This document shows positions 19,002-32,050 of a DNA stretch of 64,000 bases, piece after piece. Location of the stretch: NCBI GenBank assembly GCA_027489245.1, contig JAIYAC010000018.1, positions 1 through 64,000 on the forward strand, given 5' to 3'. Source of the stretch: Neisseriaceae bacterium (lineage in GTDB: Bacteria; Pseudomonadota; Gammaproteobacteria; Burkholderiales; Chromobacteriaceae). The stretch's first letter is position 1, and each line of letters opens with the position of its first letter. The notes beneath the pieces are model-generated. The model was not told the origin of the DNA and made no database searches. It worked only from the letters and a program-made list of their open reading frames with translations. Both the position numbers and the translations under genes were made by a program.

Positions 19002-20609
19002 TTATTCTGCGTTTTCTGCTTCATTTTCTGCCAGGGTGTCGGCCAGCAGGTGGCCTGGCAGGCTTTTGCTGCTTTTGGCGCCCAGCTTGCGCAGCTTTTC
19101 GGCGCGGCCTAGCAGGTTGCCGCTGCCACTGCTGAGCTGGCGCATGGCCTGCTGGTGGCTATCTTGCAGCTGACCTATCTGGCGGCCAACCTTTTCCAGC
19201 GACTCGGCCAGGCTGGCCAGCTTGTCGTACATGGCGCCGCCTTGGCGGGCGATTTCCTGTGCGTTCTGGTTCTGGTATTCGTAGCGCCAGATACTGGCCA
19301 CGGTGCGTAGCGTGGCTAGCAGTGTGCTGGGGCCGACAATCATGATGCGGCGTTCGAAGGCTTCGTTGAACAGGCTCATGTCTTGCTGCACGGCCAGCAG
19401 GTAGGCTGGCTCGACCGGGATGAACATGAACACGAAGTCCAGTGTGTTGAGCTTGTACAGGTCCTGGTAGCGTTTGTCGGATAGCGTGCGGATGTGCTGG
19501 CGCAGTGCGGCGATGTGGGCCTTGAGCTCGGCCTCTTGCATGGTGCGGTCTTCGCTGGCGGTATAGCGCACGTAGGCATTGAGCGACACTTTCGAGTCGA
19601 TGACCAGCTGCTTGCCTTCCGGCAAGTCGATGACGACATCGGGCTGGTAGCGGCGCTGGCTGCCATCTTCCTGCTCGACGCGGTCGGACACCTGCACGCG
19701 GTACTCGCGGTTGCGTGTCAGGCCGGAGCTTTCCAGTACTTTTTCCAGCACCATCTCGCCCCAGTTGCCCTGGGCTTTGTTATTGCTGCCGGTTAATGCG
19801 TTAGTCAGTGCGATGGCGTCCTGGTTGAGCTGGGTATTGAGCTGCTGCAGTTTGCGTAGCTCGTGCTCCAGCGTCAGGCGTTCTTTGCTGTCTTTGTCGT
19901 AGGTGTCTTGCACTAGCTTGCCAAAGGCCTGCAGTCGCTCGCCCATGGGTGCCAGCAGCTGGTCGAGGTTTTGCCGGTTTTGCTCGGTAAAGCGCTGGCT
20001 TTTTTCTTCCAGGATGTCGTTGGCGAGCACTTTGAATTGCTGGCTGAGGCTTTCGCGCGCGTTGGCCAGCATGGCCAGTTTTTCTGCGGCCTGCAGGCGC
20101 TCTTGCTCCAGCATGGTTTGCAGCTGCTGCTTGTCTACTTGCAGCTGGGCGCCCTCTTGCTGCATGGCGGCCAGCTGGGCTTGTAGTTGGCCGCGCTCTT
20201 GCAGCAGGCGCTCCATTTGCCTGCCCTGCTCTTCGCTGGCGGCCAGGCGTGCGCCCTGCTCTGCGGCCAACTGTTGCTGGCTTTGCAGCTGCGCTTCACG
20301 TGTTTGCAGCCGGGTTTCCAGCTCGGGGATGCGCTGCAGGTGGCTGGCCAGGCTGGCGAGCTTTTGCTGGCTTTCGGTGTATTGGGCGTGCAGGGTTTGC
20401 AGGGCGTCTTGTGCATGCTGTTCGCGCTGCTGCAGCGCTTGCCATTGCTGATTCATGCTGTGCCACTGGCCTTGCAGCTGCGCCAGCTCCAGCTGTACCT
20501 CTGCCCTGCCCTGCTGGTAGGCAGCATCGCTTTTGCCGCGGAGCAACAGCCATGCCACGCCCCCGCTGCTGCCTGCTGCCAGGATGGCTGTGATGAGGAT
20601 ATCTAGCAT
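19002..20609 (-). CDS. rmuC: DNA recombination protein RmuC
   Basis: A 535-residue protein of the RmuC family, which limits recombination between short inverted repeats and contains a predicted PD-(D/E)xK-like nuclease core. The N-terminus is a membrane helix (ILITAILAAGSSGGVAWLLL), then a long Gln/Leu/Ala coiled coil (about 35-190) and the conserved RmuC domain (NWGEMVLEKVLESSGL, QPDVVIDLPEGKQLVIDSKVSL, VGPSTLLATLRTVASIW). The frame is open up to 20753, but the ATG at 20609 was chosen because it begins the membrane helix and because the longer version would run into the neighbouring gene's terminator. Confidence 0.93.
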   Translation of the reverse strand: MLDILITAILAAGSSGGVAWLLLRGKSDAAYQQGRAEVQLELAQLQGQWHSMNQQWQALQQREQHAQDALQTLHAQYTESQQKLASLASHLQRIPELETRLQTREAQLQSQQQLAAEQGARLAASEEQGRQMERLLQERGQLQAQLAAMQQEGAQLQVDKQQLQTMLEQERLQAAEKLAMLANARESLSQQFKVLANDILEEKSQRFTEQNRQNLDQLLAPMGERLQAFGKLVQDTYDKDSKERLTLEHELRKLQQLNTQLNQDAIALTNALTGSNNKAQGNWGEMVLEKVLESSGLTRNREYRVQVSDRVEQEDGSQRRYQPDVVIDLPEGKQLVIDSKVSLNAYVRYTASEDRTMQEAELKAHIAALRQHIRTLSDKRYQDLYKLNTLDFVFMFIPVEPAYLLAVQQDMSLFNEAFERRIMIVGPSTLLATLRTVASIWRYEYQNQNAQEIARQGGAMYDKLASLAESLEKVGRQIGQLQDSHQQAMRQLSSGSGNLLGRAEKLRKLGAKSSKSLPGHLLADTLAENEAENAE

Positions 20610-20681
20610 GTGTCGTGGCCCTTGGTTTTTGCTATTTTGATTATGTACATTTTCAGGTGCCAGCGCCAGCCCGCCAGATGC

Positions 20682-20707
20682 AAAAACGCCGGCACAAGGC
20701 CGGCGTT
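20682..20707 (-). terminator. Terminator of the BAX-inhibitor-1 family gene
   Basis: An AACGCCGGC/GCCGGCGTT stem (20685-20707) with loop ACAAG is followed on the minus strand by a T5 run, 27 bp past the stop of the gene at 20734. Confidence 0.8.
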
Positions 20708-20733
20708 GATCTGTTTGCACTATCTGGCAAGGC

Positions 20734-21423
20734 TTAGTCGCGGTCGCCAGCAAAAGCCATCAGCAGATGCAGCAGGCTGGTGAACAGGTTGTAGATGCTG
20801 ATGTAGATGCCCAGTGCGGCAGAGATGTAGCTGGTTTCGCCGCCATCTACCACGTTCTTCACTTCCCACAGGATCATCAGCGAGCTGAAGATCACAAAGG
20901 CTGCGGAGATGGCCAGGGCCATGGCAGGCAGCTGCAGGAAGATGTTGGCAACGATAGCTACCATCAGTACCACGGCGCCGACGGTGAGGAATTTGCCCAT
21001 GCCGGACAGGTCACGTTTGGTGGTGGTGGCAATGCCCGCCATCACGGCAAACACGGCTGCGGTACCGCCGCCGGCAACCATGATCAGCTGCGCGCCGTTG
21101 GACAGCTTCAGCGCGACTTGCAGCAAGGGCCCCAGCATCAGACCCATGGCAAAGGTGAAGGCCAGCATCAGCGGCACGCCCAGAGCATTGTTGCGGTTGG
21201 CCTGCACGGCAAACATCAGGCCGTAGATGACCACCATCATGGCCAGTACGCTCATGATGGGGCTGGCGGCCATGAAGGCAAAGCTCATATTGGCGCCCAG
21301 GGCGCCACCAATGACGGTAGGCACCATGGACAGGGCCAGCAGGCCATAGGTATTACGTAGAACCTTATGGCTTGCGCCGCTGTAAGCGGTGGTTTTGTAA
21401 GCAGTGTGAAGGTTCGGTTGCAT
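20734..21423 (-). CDS. BAX inhibitor-1 / YccA family membrane protein
   Basis: A 229-residue integral membrane protein with seven predicted helices in the BI-1 pattern, ending in an Asp-rich tail (AGDRD). Bacterial members include YccA, a modulator of the FtsH protease, and YetJ, a pH-dependent Ca2+ leak channel; which role applies here is not clear. The ATG at 21423 was chosen over upstream starts because GAGGAG lies about eight bases before it. It is a single-gene unit with its own terminator; rmuC follows on the same strand. Confidence 0.85.
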   Translation of the reverse strand: MQPNLHTAYKTTAYSGASHKVLRNTYGLLALSMVPTVIGGALGANMSFAFMAASPIMSVLAMMVVIYGLMFAVQANRNNALGVPLMLAFTFAMGLMLGPLLQVALKLSNGAQLIMVAGGGTAAVFAVMAGIATTTKRDLSGMGKFLTVGAVVLMVAIVANIFLQLPAMALAISAAFVIFSSLMILWEVKNVVDGGETSYISAALGIYISIYNLFTSLLHLLMAFAGDRD

Positions 21424-21521
21424 GGCGACGATTCTCCTCGCGCGTGTTATTCGGGACGGCAATGTCATGGACAACATATTGTTACACAAGTTTCTGCCAG
21501 TGCCTATTTTGATGAAGATGC

Positions 21522-21550
21522 TTGCCAAAAAAAGCTGATTGGTCTATTAT
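21522..21550 (+). promoter_or_regulatory. Sigma-70 promoter of tRNA-Leu
   Basis: A -35 box TTGCCA (21522-21527), a 17-bp spacer and a -10 box TATTAT (21545-21550) place the transcript start about 22 bp before the tRNA. Confidence 0.65.
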
Positions 21551-21580
21551 TCGTCACCTCAAAGCAGTACTGATGTCGTG

Positions 21581-21665
21581 GCGAGAGTGGCGGAATTGGT
21601 AGACGCACTGGATTTAGGTTCCAGCGCCTCGCGGCGTGAGAGTTCGAGTCTCTCCTTTCGCACCA
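21581..21665 (+). tRNA. tRNA-Leu (anticodon UAG)
   Basis: An 85-nt class II tRNA. The acceptor stem GCGAGAG pairs with CTTTCGC (one G-U pair). The anticodon stem CTGGA/TCCAG encloses loop TTTAGGT with anticodon TAG, which reads CUA and, with wobble, other CUN codons. A long variable arm (GCGCCTCGCGGCGT) and a TTCGAGT T-loop follow, and the 3' CCA is encoded. Confidence 0.97.
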
Positions 21666-21685
21666 CACAGCAGTACAGCATGCAT

Positions 21686-21716
21686 AAGCGCCTGCACCGT
21701 AACGGTCTGGCGCTTT
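21686..21716 (+). terminator. Terminator of tRNA-Leu
   Basis: An AAGCGCC/GGCGCTT stem closes a GC-rich loop and ends in T5, 20 bp after the CCA end. Confidence 0.7.
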
Positions 21717-21802
21717 TTGCATTGTCATCTCCATAAATGATGGCTGAGCCGTTCATTTCAACTGTGGCCGTCACGAATGCCCCCGTTAGCCACCAGATGG
21801 CC

Positions 21803-21830
21803 AAAAAAACGCCCCGACGAGTCGGGGCGT
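21803..21830 (-). terminator. Terminator of purL
   Basis: A 10-bp perfect stem ACGCCCCGAC/GTCGGGGCGT with a two-base spacer is followed on the minus strand by T7. It lies 25 bp past the purL stop. Confidence 0.88.
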
Positions 21831-21854
21831 TTTGCTGTCAGCGTGCGGCCAACC

Positions 21855-25736
<3,882 letters not shown>

Positions 25737-25808
25737 TGTATACCCGCAACAATGGAGACAAGGATCAGGAAAGCGCGTAATAATACACGCAATCCCCCGC
25801 TTTTATAA

Positions 25809-26225
<417 letters not shown>

Positions 26226-26239
26226 AGCTGCCGCGCCCT

Positions 26240-26263
26240 GCCCGCCCTGGTGGCGGGCTTTTT
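26240..26263 (+). terminator. Terminator of the P-II gene
   Basis: A GCCCGCC/GGCGGGC stem with loop CTGGT ends in T5, 15 bp after the stop. Confidence 0.85.
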
Positions 26264-26337
26264 CTTGCCGGCTGGCCGTGCAATCATGCCTGGCCTGTCT
26301 TGATGGTGGCAGTGCGCAAGCCAGACGGTACTGACAG

Positions 26338-26368
26338 AAAAGCCCCGCTTGCCTGCAAGCGGGGCTTT
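26338..26368. terminator. Bidirectional terminator between glnB and bamD
   Basis: A long GC-rich stem (AAGCCCCGCTTGC and its complement) with short A and T runs on either side lies past the bamD stop on the minus strand. It could end both converging transcripts. Confidence 0.8.
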
Positions 26369-26412
26369 ATGCTTTATGGCTAGGCACAAGGCCTCAGCCG
26401 GGGCGTGCTGGC

Positions 26413-27204
26413 TTAGCCCCAGAACTTCCACCAAGGTTGGCCGCGGTATTCCCACGGCTGCGTCAGGTAGGCGCTCTGCGGGAAGTTCAGTGCCAGGATG
26501 CGGCGTGCATCAGCCTGCAGTGTGTCCATACCCAGTTTGCCGTAGGCCTGCACCAGGATGGCCAGCGCCTCTTCGTTGTGGCCGGTATTGGCGTAGTCCT
26601 GCATGACGGCCTGAGCACGGTTGGCCGCAGCCAGCCAGGCTTCGCGTTTCATGTAGTAGCGTGCCACGTGCATTTCATGCCCGCCCAGCGCGGCGGCCAG
26701 GTGCTGCATCTTCTGCGTGGCGTCTTCGGCGTAGCGGCTGGCCGGGTAGCGGGTAATCAGCTCGCGAAAATCGTTAAACGATTCGCGGGCGGCTTTCGGG
26801 TCGCGCTCGCTAATGTCCTGACCGGTGGCGCGTGCCAGGAAACTGGTGTCATCGTTAAAGTGCACCAGGCCTTTCAGGTAGTACATGTAGTCGGCACTGG
26901 CGTGCGCCGGGTACAGGCGCAAAAAGCGGTTGGCCGCAGCGATGGCCAGCTCCGGCTCGCTATCCTTGTAATGCGTATAGGCTTGATCCATCAGCGCTTG
27001 CTGCGCGTGGCGGCCATACGGAAAGCGCGCCTGCAAGGTTTCATAAAGCTTGAGGGCGCGGGTGTAGTTGCCGCCATTCAGCTCGTCGCGGGCTTCGGCG
27101 TAGATGTGGTCTACCGTCCAGCCACGGGTTTCGTCCTGCGGCTCCACCGAGGCACAACCTGCCATCAATACGACGGCCAGCAAGGCTACAAAGCTTTTTT
27201 TCAT
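26413..27204 (-). CDS. bamD: Outer membrane assembly lipoprotein BamD
   Basis: A 263-residue essential lipoprotein (ComL in Neisseria) of the BAM complex that inserts beta-barrels. The signal ends in lipobox LMAGC (Cys17). The mature part consists of TPR-like repeats (ALKLYETLQARFPYGRHAQQA, ASADYMYYLKGL, RYPASRYAEDATQKM, ARYYMKREAWLAAANRAQ). Length is normal. In other beta-proteobacteria bamD is usually divergent from rluD; here a phoX gene stands between them. Three GGTTGGCCGC motifs lie within it. Confidence 0.92.
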   Translation of the reverse strand: MKKSFVALLAVVLMAGCASVEPQDETRGWTVDHIYAEARDELNGGNYTRALKLYETLQARFPYGRHAQQALMDQAYTHYKDSEPELAIAAANRFLRLYPAHASADYMYYLKGLVHFNDDTSFLARATGQDISERDPKAARESFNDFRELITRYPASRYAEDATQKMQHLAAALGGHEMHVARYYMKREAWLAAANRAQAVMQDYANTGHNEEALAILVQAYGKLGMDTLQADARRILALNFPQSAYLTQPWEYRGQPWWKFWG

Positions 27205-27300
27205 GAGGTGTCCTTGTTTGACTGCGCACGATTATAACCAAAACTGCTGTTTGCGCACGTCTGGCAGCGGTTTCTTGCTGCTGTCTGCGCCGCCGCCATG

Positions 27301-27333
27301 AAAAAACCGCCTGCCGGGCTGGCCGGCAGGCGG
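27301..27333 (-). terminator. Terminator of phoX
   Basis: A CCGCCTGCCGG/CCGGCAGGCGG stem (27307-27333) with a five-base loop is followed on the minus strand by T6. Confidence 0.88.
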
Positions 27334-27354
27334 TGTGGCGAGCACGGGCGGGGC

Positions 27355-29541
27355 TTAGGTGCCGATGCGGCCGCCGTCGTTTTTCACGATCATCACGGTA
27401 GCCGAACGTGGGCGCTTACCTGCGCCGTAGCCGCTATTGGACGGCCACTGGCTGACATATTTGCTCGGGTCGCCCAGGTCACTGACGGCAGTGCCATCGC
27501 CCGGGTGCTGGATGTTGACAAACATCACCTTGCCATCCGGGGTTTCGGCCACGCCGGTCACCTCGCAGCCTTTCGGGCCAACCAGGAAGCGCTTCAGCGT
27601 ATCGCTGGTCGGCTTTTTGCCGACATAGGTATCCACCAGCACGCTACCGTTGGCTACCGACACTTTGCCGCCATCGCCTACGCGGCCCGGCAGCGCGGCC
27701 AGCATCTGGTCGTTGGTCATGTCGTTGTAAGCGCCATCATCGGTCTGAATCCAGCAAATGCCGGTACTTTCGGCAAACTGCAGGCCATCCGGGCTGGAGA
27801 AATCATTCACGTCGGTCAGGCCGGACAGGTTGATGCTGACAATGGCACCGGCTTCGGCACCAAACAGATAGATGTCCCACTTGAAGGTGGTGGCGTTGGC
27901 ATCGCCCTGCTCTGCCAGGCGCAGGATATGGCCGTTGACGTTGCCTTTCTGGGTGCTGGTGCCGCCCCATACATCGGTGTAGCTGCGCGGGTTGGCCGCA
28001 TCTACCACCTTGGTCGCATCGCTGCCGCTGGTCACACGGCTGCCGTTATTGGTGAGCGTAAAGTAGATGTCGCCCGTGGTGGGGTGGGTAGAGCTCCACT
28101 CCGGCCGGTCCATCTTGGTGGCGCCGGCAGCATCGGCTGCCACGCGGGCGTTCACCAGAATATCGGCCTGGTCGGCAAAGGTGTAACTGGCGTAGCCGGT
28201 AATCAGCGGGTTGGCCATGGACAGCTCCAGCCAGGTACCGGTGCCGTCGGCGTTGAACTTGGCCACGTACAGCTTGCCGTTATCCAGGTATTTGTCGCCG
28301 GTGGCCATCGGGTCGGCGGGCTTGGCATCGGCCGGGTCCCACACGGCATCCGAGACATATTTATAGATATATTCGAACTGCGAGTCGTCACCCATGTAGA
28401 TTGCCAACGGCTTGCCGGTTTTCAGCAGCGAGAAGGCAGCGCCTTCGTGGGCAAAGCGGCCGGTGGCGGTACGCTTTTTCACCACGCTATTGCGGTCGTA
28501 GGGGTTGATTTCGGTCATATATCCCTGGCCGTTGATCTCGTTGCGGTAGTCGGCCGCGGCGCTGGCACCGCTGGCGGTAATGTCCCAGCGTACATAACGG
28601 TCGTCTGTACCGGCGGTTTCCCAGCCGTAACGGCTCTTGCTATTGACCGCGCGGCCATAGCGTGTGAGCGCGGCGATTTCTTTGGCGCTGCGGGCCGCGG
28701 CGTCGCTGCCGCGCTTGAAGTAGCCGGACCAGTTTTCTTCGCCGGTCAGCAGCGTGCCCCACGGGGTTTTGCCAGTGCCGCAGTTATTCACCGAGCCACG
28801 GGTACGGGTGCCATCGGTCGAGAATTTGGTCACCAGCAGGCTGCTGCCACGCGCCGGGCCAGCTAGCTCGATGGTGGTTTCAGCGGTAATGCGGCGGTTG
28901 AACGGGCTGGTTTGCACGGTGGCAAAGCGGCCGTTGCTGCCTTTGGCGACTTCTACAACCGATACGCCATGGCAGGCGATCTCGATATCGGCCTCGGCTG
29001 CCGGGCGTGGCAGCGCGGTGGGGCCGGCGGCAAACAAAGTAACCTGATCGATGTACTCGTGGTTCATGGCTAGCAGGCCACGGCTGGCGCCTGCCTGGTC
29101 GGCTTTGCCGGCGGCATTCAGGCCAAAGTACTGCATACCGTCGTGGTGATCACCGGCGCGCTGGTCGTAGCCGGTGTCGGTGCCATCGTTCTTGAAATCA
29201 GCCACACCGGCAAACAACGGGTCGCCTTTGGCGTAGATCACGCTGGCGGTATAGCCCTCTGGCACGATAAAGGCATCGGCCAGGCTCTTGGCTACCGGCT
29301 TGAAGCCCAGCAAGGTTTCGCCAGCCGCAGCCGGCGCGCTGCTGCCAGAGCCGCCCAGGCCCAGACAGCCGGTCAGCCCCATGCTGCCAAATACGGCGGC
29401 ACCGGCCGAGCCCAGCATAAAGCTGCGGCGGCCCATGCGTGCGGCCAGAATGTCCTGCATGGTGGGGTTGTTCGACGTGTTGTTGCCGATGTCGTCCGGG
29501 TCGGCGCCGTTAGCCAGCGGGGTGAAGTTGTTTTTGCTCAT
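27355..29541 (-). CDS. PhoX-family alkaline phosphatase, Tat-exported
   Basis: A 728-residue DUF839/PhoX protein. The N-terminus carries a twin-arginine signal (RMGRRSFMLGSAG, Arg38-Arg39) after a 35-residue leader, followed by a hydrophobic stretch, so the protein folds in the cytoplasm and is exported to the periplasm. Segments typical of PhoX are present: LAMNHEYID, NNCGTGKTPWGTLLTGEENW, SPDGLQFAESTGICWIQTDDG and VNIQHPGD near the end. PhoX enzymes use Ca2+ and Fe3+ to release phosphate from organic phosphates and are often induced by phosphate starvation; I did not find a convincing Pho box upstream. Glycine-rich residues after the signal form a linker. Confidence 0.88.
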   Translation of the reverse strand: MSKNNFTPLANGADPDDIGNNTSNNPTMQDILAARMGRRSFMLGSAGAAVFGSMGLTGCLGLGGSGSSAPAAAGETLLGFKPVAKSLADAFIVPEGYTASVIYAKGDPLFAGVADFKNDGTDTGYDQRAGDHHDGMQYFGLNAAGKADQAGASRGLLAMNHEYIDQVTLFAAGPTALPRPAAEADIEIACHGVSVVEVAKGSNGRFATVQTSPFNRRITAETTIELAGPARGSSLLVTKFSTDGTRTRGSVNNCGTGKTPWGTLLTGEENWSGYFKRGSDAAARSAKEIAALTRYGRAVNSKSRYGWETAGTDDRYVRWDITASGASAAADYRNEINGQGYMTEINPYDRNSVVKKRTATGRFAHEGAAFSLLKTGKPLAIYMGDDSQFEYIYKYVSDAVWDPADAKPADPMATGDKYLDNGKLYVAKFNADGTGTWLELSMANPLITGYASYTFADQADILVNARVAADAAGATKMDRPEWSSTHPTTGDIYFTLTNNGSRVTSGSDATKVVDAANPRSYTDVWGGTSTQKGNVNGHILRLAEQGDANATTFKWDIYLFGAEAGAIVSINLSGLTDVNDFSSPDGLQFAESTGICWIQTDDGAYNDMTNDQMLAALPGRVGDGGKVSVANGSVLVDTYVGKKPTSDTLKRFLVGPKGCEVTGVAETPDGKVMFVNIQHPGDGTAVSDLGDPSKYVSQWPSNSGYGAGKRPRSATVMIVKNDGGRIGT

Positions 29542-29720
29542 GGCACTTTTTAATAGGTGGTGGGTCGGTTTGAAACAGCCGTTTAATGGTATTGGCTAAT
29601 GATTACCCCGCCATGAAGCGCCAGTTGCATACCAGTTACCTGTCATCTAGCCGCCACGCCAACAGGACAAGCAGGCCAGACTGCTTTAAAATCGCCCGAT
29701 TTACCTCACGCCACAAAGCC

Positions 29721-30851
29721 ATGAACGAACAAGACATTCTCGCCGACGAACTGCTGGACGACGATATTGCGGACAGCGAAGGGGAAAGCGGCGCCGGCGG
29801 CGAGGCGCAGCAACTTTCCGTACCTTACGAATTTTCCGGCGAACGCCTGGATGCGGCGCTCACCAAACTGCTGCCCGACTACTCGCGCAGCCGCATGACC
29901 CAATGGATCAAAGACGGCAAAGTGCTGCTGGACGGCAAGCACATGCCCGGCAAGACCAAGCTGCTGGGCGGCGAAGTCATCACCGTAGAAGTGATCCCGC
30001 AGCCCGAGGCGCTGGCCTACACCGCCGAGCCGGTAGACTTCCCCGTGGTGTACGAAGACGAACACATCATGGTGGTAAACAAGCCGGCCGGTCTGGTCGT
30101 GCACCCCGCGTCCGGTAACTGGACCGGCACCCTGCTGAACGGCCTGCTGCACCGCAACCCCGAGCTCACCCACATTCCGCGCGCCGGTATCGTGCACCGC
30201 CTGGACAAAGACACCTCCGGCCTGATGGTGGTGGCCAAAACCCTGCTGGCACAAACCGACCTGGTACAGCAGCTGCAGGCGCGTACCGTTAAGCGCATCT
30301 ACCGCTGCGTAGCCACCGGCGTGGTGCCCTACGACGGCAAGATCGAAACCCTGATCGGCCGCGACCCGCACAACCGCCTGCGCATGGCCGTGCTGCGCTT
30401 TGGCGGCAAGCCGGCCATTACCCACCTGCGCGTGCTGGAACGCTACGAAGACTTCAGCTACGTAGAGTGCAAGCTGGAAACCGGCCGTACCCACCAGATT
30501 CGCGTGCACATGCGCGAAGCCAAGCACCCGCTGGCCGGCGACGCCACCTACGGCAACCCGCGCCACCACGGTAGCGAAGCGGCCGACGCCGCCGTCAAGG
30601 CCCTGGCACGCCAGGCGCTGCACGCCTACTCGCTGGCGCTGGTACACCCGGCTACCGGCAAGGAAATGGGCTGGAAAGCCCCGCTGCCGGACGACATGAA
30701 GCAGCTGCTGGCCCTGCTGCGCGCCGAACGCGACGAGAAATTTGCCGCCGCCAACGCCAAAGCCGCCGCCAAAGCCGAAGCGCTGGACGAAGACGACGAC
30801 GATGACTGGGACGACGACAACTACGACGTCGAAGTGCACTATGTTCGCTAA
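29721..30851 (+). CDS. rluD: 23S rRNA pseudouridine synthase RluD
   Basis: A 376-residue enzyme that makes pseudouridines in helix 69 of 23S rRNA. An acidic N-terminal extension is followed by an S4 RNA-binding domain (about 40-100) and the RluA-type catalytic domain with HRLDKDTSGLMVVAKT (catalytic Asp near residue 162) and TGRTHQIRVHM. The tail ends in an unusual run of Asp and Glu (residues 350-370). The ATG at 29721 was chosen over the longer frame from 29586 because the extension is unlike RluD. Its stop overlaps the pgeF start by 11 bp. Confidence 0.93.
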   Translation: MNEQDILADELLDDDIADSEGESGAGGEAQQLSVPYEFSGERLDAALTKLLPDYSRSRMTQWIKDGKVLLDGKHMPGKTKLLGGEVITVEVIPQPEALAYTAEPVDFPVVYEDEHIMVVNKPAGLVVHPASGNWTGTLLNGLLHRNPELTHIPRAGIVHRLDKDTSGLMVVAKTLLAQTDLVQQLQARTVKRIYRCVATGVVPYDGKIETLIGRDPHNRLRMAVLRFGGKPAITHLRVLERYEDFSYVECKLETGRTHQIRVHMREAKHPLAGDATYGNPRHHGSEAADAAVKALARQALHAYSLALVHPATGKEMGWKAPLPDDMKQLLALLRAERDEKFAAANAKAAAKAEALDEDDDDDWDDDNYDVEVHYVR

Positions 30852-31605
30852 GCCCGTGCACGCGCCCGCAGCAGACACCGGCTGGTTCACGCCAGACTGG
30901 CCCGCTGCGGCCACCGTGGGCAGCCTGGTCACCACCCGGCACGGTGGCGTCAGCCCTGCACCCTACGCCAGCCTGAACCTGGGCGACCACGTAGGTGACG
31001 ACGCGGCCAACGTGGCCGCCAACCGCGCCCTGCTGCGCGCCACGCTGCCCGCCGAGCCCGCCTGGCTGCAGCAGGTACACGGTATTGCTGTGGTGGACGC
31101 CGCCACGGTAGCGCCCGGCAGCGTGCCGGTCGCCGACGCCAGCGTTAGCCGCACCCCTGGCGCCGTGTGCGCCGTGATGACCGCCGACTGCCTGCCCGTA
31201 TTGCTGGCCGACCGTGCCGGTACCGTGGTGGGCGCCGCCCACGCCGGCTGGCGCGGCCTGTGCGGTGGCGTGATCGAGGCCACCATTGCCGCCATGGGCG
31301 AGCCTGCGGCCAACCTCATGGCCTACCTGGGGCCAGCCATTGGCCCCGAAGCTTTCGAGGTCGGCGCCGAGGTGCGCGCCGCCTTCATGGCGCACGACAG
31401 CCATGCCGCTGCCGCATTCGAGCCCATCGCCGATGGCAAATACCTGGCCGATATCTACCTGCTGGCGCGGCAAAGGTTGGCCGCAGCCGGCGTGACCGCC
31501 ATTTACGGCGGCGACGCCTGCACGGTGATAGAGCGCGAGCGCTTCTTTTCCTACCGGCGCGACCAGGTGACTGGCCGTATGGCCAGCCTGATCTGGCTTA
31601 GCTAA
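30841..31605 (+). CDS. pgeF: Purine nucleoside phosphorylase-like YfiH / multicopper-oxidase-domain protein PgeF
   Basis: A 254-residue protein of the DUF152/Cu-oxidase_4 family. Metal-binding His and Cys residues are in the expected places: TRHGGVS, QQVHG, TADCLPVLL and AAHAGWRG. Family members act as purine nucleoside phosphorylase/adenosine deaminase, and PgeF of E. coli affects cell-wall precursor fidelity. The ATG at 30841 lies within the end of rluD, so the two genes are translationally coupled, as in many proteobacteria. A GGTTGGCCGC motif is read at 31475. Confidence 0.9.
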   Translation: MFAKPVHAPAADTGWFTPDWPAAATVGSLVTTRHGGVSPAPYASLNLGDHVGDDAANVAANRALLRATLPAEPAWLQQVHGIAVVDAATVAPGSVPVADASVSRTPGAVCAVMTADCLPVLLADRAGTVVGAAHAGWRGLCGGVIEATIAAMGEPAANLMAYLGPAIGPEAFEVGAEVRAAFMAHDSHAAAAFEPIADGKYLADIYLLARQRLAAAGVTAIYGGDACTVIERERFFSYRRDQVTGRMASLIWLS

Positions 31606-31621
31606 ACACAAGATATAGTGT
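31606..31621 (+). promoter_or_regulatory. NrdR-box-like sequence, solitary
   Basis: ACACAAGATATAGTGT matches the NrdR-box consensus ACACWATATATWGTGT at 15 of 16 positions. It starts directly after the pgeF stop, 445 bp before nrdA, and has no partner at the usual 31-bp distance. It could be an upstream operator or chance. Confidence 0.4.
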
Positions 31622-31622
31622 T

Positions 31623-31647
31623 AAAGGGCGGATAAAACCGCCCTTTT
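31623..31647 (+). terminator. Terminator of rluD-pgeF
   Basis: An AAAGGGCGG/CCGCCCTTT stem with loop ATAAAA ends in T5. Confidence 0.85.
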
Positions 31648-31851
31648 TGCTTTTTGGCCGTCGCAACAGCGCAACAGCCGCCACAAAACCACCTCTGTGG
31701 CAAAACCGCCCCAGCCGCAAACCCTTGTTGTAGCTAGCCCTGCCAAGAGTCACCCACAAGCCGCAAAAATAAGTTTGCCGCGCAAAGCCAATACTGGCGC
31801 GGCTTTCAGCTTTTTGCCGTAGCTGTCAAGACTTGCCCCGCACACACTTCA

Positions 31852-31898
31852 CCACTAGAATTTGCGTCACTTTCCGGTCAAAACAGCATATATTGTGT
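31852..31898 (+). promoter_or_regulatory. Pair of NrdR boxes upstream of nrdA
   Basis: The box at 31883-31898 (ACAGCATATATTGTGT) matches the NrdR consensus at 14 of 16 positions; a weaker box at 31852-31867 matches at 11 of 16. Their starts are exactly 31 bp apart, the three-helical-turn spacing at which NrdR dimers bind, about 150-200 bp before the nrdA start. Repression by NrdR with ATP/dATP is therefore likely. Confidence 0.65.
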
Positions 31899-31932
31899 TT
31901 GTGCACAGCTGGCGCACAGCTTTTCAACAGAG

Positions 31933-31941
31933 TTGTCCACA
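31933..31941 (+). promoter_or_regulatory. Candidate DnaA box upstream of nrdA
   Basis: TTGTCCACA differs from the consensus TTATNCACA at one position. DnaA control of nrd operons is known in E. coli; here it is only suggested by the site. Confidence 0.4.
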
Positions 31942-32050
31942 GCCCGCCTGCCACCACCGCTGCGCGACCCCTTCTGCCCGCGTGCCGCATGCCAAAAACA
32001 CATGCCCGCCGCCGCCGGAAGCATCGAATAACCTACCCATCACGAGGGCA

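Noticed and set aside
27298..28866. A 522-codon open frame opposite phoX
   Set aside because: Antisense shadow; it would begin inside the phoX terminator.
29706..30935. A 409-codon open frame opposite rluD
   Set aside because: Antisense shadow of rluD with repetitive Val/Gln/His composition.
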